The translations under genes were made by a program, and so were the position numbers. A model generated the notes under the pieces. The model was not told the origin of the DNA, did not search any database, and saw nothing but the letters and a program-made list of their open reading frames with translations. Below, piece by piece: positions 5,657 through 11,508 of a stretch of 13,072 nucleotides of DNA. The first letter of the stretch is position 1; each line of letters starts with the position of its first letter. The DNA is from Thioalkalivibrio sp. (lineage in GTDB: Bacteria; Pseudomonadota; Gammaproteobacteria; Ectothiorhodospirales; Ectothiorhodospiraceae): positions 1 through 13,072 of the forward strand of contig PULL01000039.1 of assembly GCA_003550945.1 (NCBI GenBank), read 5' to 3'.

Positions 5657-6334
5657 TCAGGACGTCGATGACACCGTGCCTGTGAGAAGCTCGATGCCTT
5701 CGGCAACCGTCTCACGGACTTCTGCATCGGGATCGTTCAGACAGCGACGCAGGACATCGAGCGCGGCCTGGGAGCCCGTCAGTGCCAGCGCGTGACAGAC
5801 GTCCGCACGAACCCGCTCCGAGGCGTGGCTCGTAAGTTCGCTCAAAGATGGAACCAGCATTTCCAACACCCGCTCGCCCTGAAATTCCTCGAGCGTCGCC
5901 ATTACGCCGATGCGGATGCTCAGTGCGGTCTCCGAATCGCCGAGGAGGTCGACCAGGCGGTGCAACAGCGCGGACTCTGCGCGCACCCGTCGGGTCACCT
6001 CGTGGCGGCGCGCTGTCGCCAGGAGTTCCCCGAGATAGAGGGTCATGCCTTCCTCGCGCCCCGCCATCTCGGCCCAGTGCCGAAGCTCGTCCATGCTGTG
6101 CAGCCCCACCAGATCGAACGGCCCGATACGCGCCCAGGGTACCGACCGCACGGAAAGCGCCTGTGCCGCCTCCGGCTCCGACGCAACGTTCACGACCTCG
6201 AGCCGACCCACGGTTCCCTCTTTCACCAGAGTCCCGAGACCTTCGAGCATCCCGGCACAATGCGGGCAGCCCGGCGCGAGCAACAGCAGGGCGTTTGGCG
6301 CTGCGGTTGCGAAATCCTTGGGCTCGGGCTCCAT
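5657..6334 (-). CDS. Thioredoxin-like domain fused to HEAT repeats
   Basis: A 225-aa cytoplasmic protein with no signal peptide. Residues about 12-100 read as a thioredoxin fold: a hydrophobic strand (ALLLLAPG) leads into the redox motif CPHC (23-26), and RSVPWARIG supplies the cis-proline (P66). Residues about 115-218 are helical and include HEAT-like units, clearest at RADVCHALALTGSQAALDVL and PDAEVRETVAEGIELL. The CPHC dithiol suggests reductase or exchange activity, and HEAT repeats usually mediate protein contact, so a substrate-targeted thiol reductase is a reasonable inference. The ATG at 6334 has GGAG 6 nt upstream; a longer reading to 6412 needs TTG and adds sequence unlike the fold. 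It is divergent from the hemerythrin gene and heads the minus-strand group with the 65-aa gene. Confidence 0.75.
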   Translation of the reverse strand: MEPEPKDFATAAPNALLLLAPGCPHCAGMLEGLGTLVKEGTVGRLEVVNVASEPEAAQALSVRSVPWARIGPFDLVGLHSMDELRHWAEMAGREEGMTLYLGELLATARRHEVTRRVRAESALLHRLVDLLGDSETALSIRIGVMATLEEFQGERVLEMLVPSLSELTSHASERVRADVCHALALTGSQAALDVLRRCLNDPDAEVRETVAEGIELLTGTVSSTS

Positions 6335-6505
6335 CGGGGTCTCCAGACGGTCGAATCGATCCAGTCCAGCCGCCACTCCCGCGCTGCGCGCGGAGACCAG
6401 GCGGCGATGCAATCAAGTGCATAGTAGCCCGTGTCGATCGCCGACGCCCTGTTTGGCCGCCCCAGCGCCAAGCTTTGCTATGCTCGTTGATTTGACGGAG
6501 GCCCC
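6335..6505. promoter_or_regulatory. Divergent promoter region, thioredoxin/HEAT and hemerythrin genes
   Basis: A 171-bp spacer between two divergent start codons. For the plus strand, TG-C-TATGCT (6476-6484) is an extended -10 element with no good -35 box, placing a start near 6491 and a very short leader to the ATG at 6506. For the minus strand, TACTAT near 6426-6421 is the best -10-like hexamer, again without a recognisable -35. No FNR or Fur box was seen. Confidence 0.4.
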
Positions 6506-6976
6506 ATGCCAGACGATCGCCGCACGCAACTGCAGAAACTCCATCGAGAGCACGACGAGGCGCTGGCGTTTGCGGCGCAGATTGCCAGCCTGGCCGCCGA
6601 GGGAAGTGACGCAAGCCTTGCCGAGGGCGTGCGTCTGGTCAGGGAGTACTATGACCGGGAACTGGAAGCGCACCTCCAACTGGAAGAACAGAGGCTTTTC
6701 GGGCCCCTGATCCGATACGACAAGTCGCACTTTTCCCTGTGCATGCGACTCGGAAACGAGCACGGAAAACTGAGATCCATCGCGACCAGCATCGAACAGG
6801 CGACGGCGCCGGACGATCTCCGGGCCTTTGCGCAGATTCTGAACGACCACACGGTGGTCGAGGAACAGGAGTTTCTGCCGCTGGTCGCTTCGCTGTTCAC
6901 CCCCGAGGAGCTCGACGCGGTGCTGGACTTCTCGCCCCTCCCGACCCGACCCGCCAGCGTTGCGACCGGACGCTGA
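6506..6976 (+). CDS. Hemerythrin-like (HHE) cation-binding protein
   Basis: A 156-aa cytoplasmic four-helix-bundle protein expected to hold a di-iron centre. Candidate ligands are in family order: H13/H16 (LHREHDEAL), H56 and E60 (HLQLEEQRLFGPL), H86 (NEHGKLR), H115 and E119 (NDHTVVEEQEFLPL). The two HxxxE pairs are the hallmark of the family. Related proteins sense or buffer O2 or NO or protect or repair iron centres; the specific role here is unknown. ATG 6506 has GGAGG at 6497-6501. It is divergent from a thiol-redox gene and 28 bp from the convergent methionine-rich gene. Confidence 0.9.
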   Translation: MPDDRRTQLQKLHREHDEALAFAAQIASLAAEGSDASLAEGVRLVREYYDRELEAHLQLEEQRLFGPLIRYDKSHFSLCMRLGNEHGKLRSIATSIEQATAPDDLRAFAQILNDHTVVEEQEFLPLVASLFTPEELDAVLDFSPLPTRPASVATGR

Positions 6977-7004
6977 GCGCCGGACATCCGCGCCACCGTC
7001 CCAA

Positions 7005-7526
7005 TTATCGGAAAGGCGTCATCGGCATCAGGCTTTCCGGCCGGGTCATCCGCTCCATGTCCACGGATATCCGCCCGATGGTGCCGGTCATCGTACCGGA
7101 TGCGCGTGTCATGCGGGCGGTTGACTCATCCATGCCGCGCATGTCAACCGCCATGCCCCGGATGCGGAACGTCATATCGTCCATGTCCAGATGGATCGAG
7201 TGCATGTCCCGCGCCATCAAGTCAGCCAGCAGGCGTACCCGGGCGAGGTCGGCGGAAATGCCCGACTGACCCTCGACCATGCTGCCGGCCATCAGGTCCA
7301 TGTCTTCCACCATGTAGCCCATGTCCCCGGCCATGGATGACACGTCAAGCCCCATCTGGCTCACGACCCGGGTCATCTGGCTCATGTCCCGGCTCATCTG
7401 GTACATGAGCATCCCCACCCCGCCAAAGACGAGCGCCACCCCCACGAGCAGCACAACCGATCCCGCGGCCCGCGCCGTAGCCTTGACTCCCGAGGGCCGA
7501 CTGTCCGAACGCTCCTGCACCGCCAT
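7005..7526 (-). CDS. Membrane-anchored methionine-rich coiled-coil protein
   Basis: An unassigned 173-aa protein. The N-terminus is basic (residues 5-19), followed by one membrane helix at about 22-43, so it is predicted N-in with the rest in the periplasm. From residue 44 on it is a heptad repeat with methionine at core positions: M44, 48, 51, 58, 65, 69, 72, 76, 79, 83, then I90, L94, V97, M104, 108, 115, 118, 125, 129, 132, 139, 146, I150, I153, M157, 160, all in one 3-4 register. There are 26 Met in 173 residues (15%). Asp and Arg fill many flanking positions. No Cys. This architecture suggests a long parallel coiled coil; metal (Cu/Ag) or oxidant interaction through Met thioethers is possible, not shown. 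GGGAG lies 8 nt before the ATG. The protein character argues for the minus strand despite an open plus frame. Confidence 0.75.
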   Translation of the reverse strand: MAVQERSDSRPSGVKATARAAGSVVLLVGVALVFGGVGMLMYQMSRDMSQMTRVVSQMGLDVSSMAGDMGYMVEDMDLMAGSMVEGQSGISADLARVRLLADLMARDMHSIHLDMDDMTFRIRGMAVDMRGMDESTARMTRASGTMTGTIGRISVDMERMTRPESLMPMTPFR

Positions 7527-7824
7527 TCCTCGCTCTCCCGACGGGTAACACGGTCCCGCGACCCACGCCGCCTGCTCCGGTACTGGATATGCGCAGGGCG
7601 CGGCCCGATCCAGCGCTTAACCTCTCTGCCTAAGCATAGCCGATCCAACGCTGAAGGGCCGATGCCGGCACTGGTTCGCCTGGGTTGGGCAAGGGTGCGA
7701 TGCCGGCTCGATCAGCGCCAGAACCATCAGGGCCAATTGTTGAGGCACCGCGTTGCCAATAGACTTGGCGGTTTGTAAACCACAGCCCCCGTAAGCCACA
7801 CGGAGGCACCCCGCGAGGTTTCCG
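7527..7824. other. Divergent intergenic region upstream of exbB
   Basis: A 298-bp gap between the divergent methionine-rich gene and exbB. It contains a 13-bp direct repeat, CCGATCCAGCGCT (7605-7617) and CCGATCCAACGCT (7640-7652), with one mismatch and a 35-bp period. Nearer exbB it has the promoter/operator candidates listed separately. There is no convincing ORF on either strand; a long minus-strand frame running through here is the shadow of exbB and exbD. No Fur box was found, although the operon is of a type often iron-regulated. Confidence 0.4.
7737..7800 (+). promoter_or_regulatory. Candidate exbB promoter with operator-like repeats
   Basis: TTGTTG (7737-7742) and TAGACT (7760-7765) are spaced 17 bp, a weak sigma-70 match pointing to exbB. 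Directly after it comes the perfect 12-bp inverted repeat GGTTTGTAAACC (7770-7781), at about the predicted start site, where a repressor could block initiation. A direct repeat GTAA(A/G)CCACA occurs at 7775-7784 and 7791-7800, a 16-bp period. The exbB ribosome site GAGG (7815-7818) follows. Confidence 0.3.
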
Positions 7825-8550
7825 ATGTTCGACGCGTTTGCTGGCCTGGCCTGGGATCAGGAGCGGCTGGTCCGGTTCCTGGATCTCGGCGGACCCGTGG
7901 TGCTGATTCTGCTGGTCATGTCGGTCGTCGCGCTGACCGTGATCCTGACCAAGATGGCGCACTTTTCGAGTCTGCGAATCGGCCATCGCCGCACTTCCGA
8001 AAAGGCGCTTGCACTGTACCGCAGCGGAAAGCTGCGCGACGCGATCGCCCGAGCAGAGCGTTCCCGGGATCCCGCATCCCAGCTCCTGGCGCGGGGCCTG
8101 CGCGGCGTGCAGCTGGGCCTGCCCGAGCAGAAGGTCCGCGAGGAGATGGTCCGCTACGGGAACGTCGCGCTCCAGGGTCTGCGTTCCGGTTTCCGCCCGC
8201 TGGAGGTGATCGGTTCTCTGGCTCCGCTGCTCGGGCTGTTCGGTACCGTGCTGGGGATGATCAAGGCTTTTCAGGCACTGGAGCTGGCGGGCACCCAGGT
8301 CGACGTGGCGGTGCTCTCCGGGGGCATCTGGGAGGCCCTGCTGACCACCGCGGTGGGCCTGGCGGTCGCGATTCCCGTCGTCGCGCTGCTGAACTGGCTG
8401 GAGGGGCGCGTGGAGCGTGTGGGCCACCGCATGGACGATCTGGTCAGCCGCGTGTTCACCGACGACCTCTCCCGCAGTTCTCTGCGCAGCAAAGCCGCGA
8501 AACAGCCGCTGGACGAACTGGCGGTCGCCGATGTCCACGCTGGCCGTTAA
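7825..8550 (+). CDS. exbB: ExbB/TolQ/MotA-family proton channel subunit
   Basis: The motor stator subunit, 241 aa, of a TonB energising complex; with ExbD it uses the proton-motive force to power TonB at outer-membrane transporters. TM1 is at about 22-44 (GGPVVLILLVMSVVALTVIL), TM2 at about 127-149 containing the family signature GSLAPLLGLFGTVLGMI, and TM3 at about 166-192 (GGIWEALLTTAVGLAVAIPVV). E170 corresponds to the conserved TM3 glutamate (E176 in E. coli ExbB), with T174/T175 nearby. A large cytoplasmic loop lies between TM1 and TM2, as in the family. The ATG at 7825 has GAGG 6 nt upstream. It overlaps exbD by 20 bp, indicating translational coupling; first gene of the operon. Confidence 0.93.
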   Translation: MFDAFAGLAWDQERLVRFLDLGGPVVLILLVMSVVALTVILTKMAHFSSLRIGHRRTSEKALALYRSGKLRDAIARAERSRDPASQLLARGLRGVQLGLPEQKVREEMVRYGNVALQGLRSGFRPLEVIGSLAPLLGLFGTVLGMIKAFQALELAGTQVDVAVLSGGIWEALLTTAVGLAVAIPVVALLNWLEGRVERVGHRMDDLVSRVFTDDLSRSSLRSKAAKQPLDELAVADVHAGR

Positions 8551-8941
8551 GAGGGCGCGCCGTCGCCCGTTGATCGGCCTGACACCGCTGATCGACGTCG
8601 TCTTCATCCTGCTGGTGTTCTTCATGCTGGCCTCCAGTTTCGCGGACTGGCGCGCCATTGAGTTGGCGGCTCCCGGTGAAGACGATGCCGCGGCGACCGG
8701 CACAGTCGAAGGCGCGCTACTGGTCGAAGTGCGCCCCGACGGTCTGCGCCTGGCCGGGGAGTTTCTCCCGCTGGAAACGATCGCCGACCGCGTCAGCGCG
8801 AGGCTTGCCGCCGCCCCGGACACCCCGGTCCTGGTGAAGCCTGCGGGCGGCGTAACCCTTCAGAGTACGGTGGTCATCCTCGACCGGCTGGCGCAGGCCG
8901 GTGCCGCGAACCTTTCGCTGATTCGGGATCCGCTGCGATGA
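8531..8941 (+). CDS. exbD: ExbD/TolR-family biopolymer transport protein (Asp-type)
   Basis: The first of two ExbD proteins, 136 aa. A basic cytoplasmic N-terminus (VKRARRRP) precedes a single membrane helix at about 18-37, GLTPLIDVVFILLVFFMLAS, which carries D22, the essential protonatable aspartate (D25 in E. coli ExbD). The periplasmic domain follows (ALLVEVRPDGLRLAGEFLPL ... TPVLVKPAGGVTLQSTVVILDRLAQAGAANLSLI), the usual peptidoglycan/TonB-interacting fold. The start at 8531 is inside the end of exbB; a longer in-frame reading from 8417 would add residues antisense in character to the ExbB C-terminus and lacks family similarity. The stop overlaps the next start in an ATGA. Confidence 0.93.
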   Translation: MSTLAVKRARRRPLIGLTPLIDVVFILLVFFMLASSFADWRAIELAAPGEDDAAATGTVEGALLVEVRPDGLRLAGEFLPLETIADRVSARLAAAPDTPVLVKPAGGVTLQSTVVILDRLAQAGAANLSLIRDPLR

Positions 8942-9360
8942 TCGGCGAGGGACGCCATTTCCGCCGACAGCAGCGCGCCGCGGACGAGGATGCCCGCGTA
9001 CTGCCTCTGATCAATATCGTATTTCTGCTGCTGATCTTTTTCATGATCACCGGCCACATGAGCGCGCAGGCGCCGTTCGAGCTCGAGCCGCTGAAATCCG
9101 CGACCGGCAGCCACCCTCACCCCGAGGAACTGACGGTGTTCATCAGCGACGATGGGCACCTCGCCGTCGACCGGGACGCGCTCACCCTAACGGAGCTGGA
9201 GGCACTGGTGCGCGAACGGCAGAGCGAAACCGACGCGGCCCTCCGGGTCCGTCTGCAGGCCGATGGTCGCACCGAGGCCGTGCGCGTCGTCGCGGTGATG
9301 GAGGCGCTGCGCGCAGCGGGAACCGAGCGCCTGGAACTGCTCGCCTTGCCGGAACGATGA
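8938..9360 (+). CDS. ExbD/TolR-family protein, Asn-type paralogue
   Basis: The second ExbD-like protein, 140 aa. The membrane helix is at about 23-39, PLINIVFLLLIFFMITG, aligning residue for residue with the first ExbD helix except that the key aspartate is N26. Asparagine cannot take and release a proton, so this subunit alone should not conduct the motor cycle. The rest is intact: periplasmic fold with LTVFISDDGHLAVDRDALTL and ALRVRLQADGRTEAVRVVAVMEAL. It is longer at the N-terminus (RRQQRAADEDAR) than its neighbour. It overlaps exbD and tonB by 4 bp at each end (ATGA), so all three should be made together. LIN-type ExbD proteins are, from memory, seen in other two-ExbD operons. Confidence 0.9.
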   Translation: MIGEGRHFRRQQRAADEDARVLPLINIVFLLLIFFMITGHMSAQAPFELEPLKSATGSHPHPEELTVFISDDGHLAVDRDALTLTELEALVRERQSETDAALRVRLQADGRTEAVRVVAVMEALRAAGTERLELLALPER

Positions 9361-10886
9361 CCGGCCCCGCTTTCCGCCACTGGCTCACCGGCTTCTTCTT
9401 CGCGGCGCTCGCCCACCTGGTTCTGGCGGCTTTCCTGATGGGCTTCTGGAGGGAACCCCCGCCGGAGCCAGGCTCGGCCGAAGTCCCGGGACTTGAGGTC
9501 ACACTCTTCCCCGGATTTCACCAGGCGGTTCGGCAGGCCTCCCCACAGGCCCCGCCCGCGCTGGCCCCCGAAGCGCTGCCCCTCGATACAACGCTCGAGC
9601 CCGCGCCACCCGTCCCGGTGCTCGGGCCGGAACCAACGCCCGACGCGGTGCCTTCCGTCACGGTCGAAGCCGTTGCAACTTCGGAGGTTCCAGTGCGGAT
9701 CGCCGCCGACACCGCAGCGCGCCAGCCGCCAACAGACTCCGAAAGCGCCCTTCGGGACGTCAGTATCGCCGAGCCCGTCGAGACAGTCGCGGCCCCGGAG
9801 GTTGTGGCAATCGCAGCCCCCGCAGTGCCCGTTGCGCCGCAGATCGCGGCGGATATCCCCGACATCGCCTCTGCCCGCGTCGAGTTGCCGGCCGACTTCG
9901 CCCGGACGTTGGAGCCCTCGGCAGCGTCACCGACCGAGGCACCCCTCGACCGGGTCATGGCAGACCAGCCGCCAGCGCCGATGGGGATACCGCCCTCCGA
10001 CCCGGTTGTCGCCGCTGTATCCACGCCCACGGACGCCGTGGCGGTGGCGCCCTCGGAGTTGGCTTCGATCGCTGATCCGGATGCCGCTGTTGCGCTGGAA
10101 CACACGCCCGCCAGCGTTGTGGTGACTTCACCCGAGGCGGCGCCCATCACCGCACCCATGGCCGACGCACCCATGGCCGACGCCCCCGTGGCCGACGCAG
10201 TGATCGCCGCGGACCCCATCCCGGCGATGACCGACCCCGTGATCGCCGCCCTGGGCCACGAGCTGGCACCACTCGTGGCTACGGTCGCTGCGGAGATTGA
10301 GGACGTGGCCGATGTCGCCGCGGTGGATGTCACCGTCGACGACGTGTCGGCGGAAACGCTCGCCGCGGAGGTCGTACCGACCACCGAAATCCAAGCCCCA
10401 GCGGCCGAGTCGGTCGCGACCGTCGAAACCATCGAAAGAACCGAGACCGTCGCGTTGGCTCCGGAAACGGAGGCGGTGGCACGCGAAATCCCGCTGCCCC
10501 CTTCCGCGCAGGAACCGAGCGCACCAGAGGAGGACGTCGGGAGAGAGGACCCGCCGTCTCCCGAGGTTCTGCCCGATGTCGCGCAAACCGCCACCGTCCA
10601 GGACCATTATTTCCGGGTGCTGCGGGACTGGCTGGACCGGCACAAGGACTACCCGCGGATTGCCCAGCGACGCGGGGAAGAAGGCACTGTCGTACTCGCG
10701 TTTACGCTCAACCGCCACGGCATGGTGCTGGAGCACGCGATCCTGCGCAGCTCCGGCCACAGCATCCTGGACAACACCGTCGAACACCTGATCCGCCGCG
10801 CTCAGCCGCTGCCAGCGATCCCCCCGGAGATGAACGTGGAGCTGCTGCAGGTGGTGGTGCCGATAGAATTCCGTCTCGAACGCTGA
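9357..10886 (+). CDS. tonB: TonB-family energy transducer with very long acidic linker
   Basis: A 509-aa TonB, about twice the E. coli length (239). An N-terminal anchor at about 10-30 (LTGFFFAALAHLVLAAFLMGFW) keeps the functionally important histidine at H20, but the E. coli S16 position is alanine. Residues about 35-417 form a linker rich in Ala, Val, Pro, Asp and Glu, with no lysine at all and few Arg, rather than the usual Pro-Glu/Pro-Lys repeats. The C-terminal domain, about 418-509, is a clear TonB fold: YFRVLRDWLDRHKDYP, EEGTVVLAFTLNRHG, ILRSSGHSILDNTVEHLIRRA, PLPAIPPEM, VVVPIEFRL. It starts in an ATGA overlap with the second exbD. The linker must span the periplasm; its length could suit an expanded periplasm or bulky S-layer/peptidoglycan spacing (inference). 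Confidence 0.92.
   Translation: MTGPAFRHWLTGFFFAALAHLVLAAFLMGFWREPPPEPGSAEVPGLEVTLFPGFHQAVRQASPQAPPALAPEALPLDTTLEPAPPVPVLGPEPTPDAVPSVTVEAVATSEVPVRIAADTAARQPPTDSESALRDVSIAEPVETVAAPEVVAIAAPAVPVAPQIAADIPDIASARVELPADFARTLEPSAASPTEAPLDRVMADQPPAPMGIPPSDPVVAAVSTPTDAVAVAPSELASIADPDAAVALEHTPASVVVTSPEAAPITAPMADAPMADAPVADAVIAADPIPAMTDPVIAALGHELAPLVATVAAEIEDVADVAAVDVTVDDVSAETLAAEVVPTTEIQAPAAESVATVETIERTETVALAPETEAVAREIPLPPSAQEPSAPEEDVGREDPPSPEVLPDVAQTATVQDHYFRVLRDWLDRHKDYPRIAQRRGEEGTVVLAFTLNRHGMVLEHAILRSSGHSILDNTVEHLIRRAQPLPAIPPEMNVELLQVVVPIEFRLER
10155..10199 (+). repeat. Three 15-bp tandem repeats inside the tonB linker
   Basis: The units CCCATGGCCGACGCA, CCCATGGCCGACGCC and CCCGTGGCCGACGCA lie head to tail and encode PMADA-PMADA-PVADA. 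Being in frame, slippage here would change linker length by five residues per unit without disrupting the gene. Confidence 0.85.
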
Positions 10887-10981
10887 GCCGGACGGCAAAC
10901 AGGAGCAATCCCAGAACCGAACGAGACTTTCCTGCACATCATTCCATCCCACCGAGATTGCAAACCGAAAGGAGACCACCC

Positions 10982-11443
10982 ATGCGCACTGCCCCCGTCC
11001 TAGCCCGCTCCTCCCGCATTCTTCGCGGCGTCTTTTCCCTCCTGCTGGTGGCTTTGTGGGCCATCGTCCCGAACACGGCCCTTGCCGAGGGCACCGACTC
11101 GCTCACCATTCAGCTGAACAAGCTGGAGACCGAGGGCGACACCTGCCGCGCCTACATCGTGCTGGAGAACCGCAGCGACCTGTCGTTCGAGGCCCTGAGG
11201 CTCGACCTGGTGATGTTCGACGTCGATGGAGTGATCGCCCGGCGCCTGGCCGTGGACGCGGCGCCGCTGGCCGCGGGCCGAACCAGCGTGCGGGTGTTCG
11301 GAATCAGCAACCTCGCCTGTGACAACATCGGGCGCGTGCTGCTGAACGACGTGCTGAACTGCGCCGATGCCACCGGCGAACGCGCCGACTGCATGGATCG
11401 GATCGCCCCCGATAGCATCGCCGGCGTGCCCTTCATCAAGTAA
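10982..11443 (+). CDS. Small secreted four-cysteine protein of the TonB operon
   Basis: A 153-aa exported protein of unknown function. The signal peptide covers 1-35 (MRTAPVLARSSRILRGV then SLLLVALWAIV, cleavage after ALA-35). The mature domain of about 118 residues looks beta-rich (LTIQLNKLE, CRAYIVLENRS, LRLDLVMFDVDGVIARRLAVDA, TSVRVFGI) and has four cysteines, C55, C113, C127 and C137, enough for two disulfides. I recall similar proteins, sometimes labelled Tat-signal proteins, beside ExbB/ExbD/ExbD genes in other proteobacteria; no twin-arginine motif is visible here, so Sec is more likely. The ATG at 10982 has AAAGGAG at 7-nt spacing; an upstream ATG in frame at 10958 lacks a site. It follows tonB by 95 nt on the same strand, so co-transcription is likely but not certain. 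Confidence 0.75.
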   Translation: MRTAPVLARSSRILRGVFSLLLVALWAIVPNTALAEGTDSLTIQLNKLETEGDTCRAYIVLENRSDLSFEALRLDLVMFDVDGVIARRLAVDAAPLAAGRTSVRVFGISNLACDNIGRVLLNDVLNCADATGERADCMDRIAPDSIAGVPFIK

Positions 11444-11458
11444 ACCAAGCAACCCGAC

Positions 11459-11496
11459 GCCCCGGGCCACTTCCGCATTCGGACGAGGCCCGGGGC
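11459..11496. terminator. Bidirectional hairpin between convergent genes
   Basis: GCCCCGGGCC (11459-11468) pairs perfectly over 10 bp with GGCCCGGGGC (11487-11496) around an 18-nt loop, and AACCC (11451-11455) can extend the base with GGGTT (11498-11502). It occupies the 65-bp gap between the secreted-protein gene and the end of citrate synthase. On the minus strand it is followed by the T-rich GTTGCTTGGTTT, so it fits best as the terminator of citrate synthase, with partial function the other way. Confidence 0.7.
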
Positions 11497-11508
11497 TGGG
11501 TTCTGGTC

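Noticed and set aside
7021..7400. Dense CAT/ATG periodicity resembling a DNA repeat array
   Set aside because: It is explained by regularly spaced Met codons of the heptad protein; spacing is 9 or 12 nt and sequence between is unique, so it is not a CRISPR or satellite.
7690..7824. Possible cobalamin riboswitch before exbB (GCCAC motif)
   Set aside because: Only a short GCCACA string is present; the other conserved boxes and the paired core are not recognisable.
7630..8823. 397-aa minus-strand ORF
   Set aside because: Shadow of exbB and exbD, which show clear family motifs on the plus strand.
9518..10594. 358-aa minus-strand ORF rich in Ser, Thr, Ala and Gly
   Set aside because: Low-complexity reverse frame of the tonB linker; no start context or family pattern.
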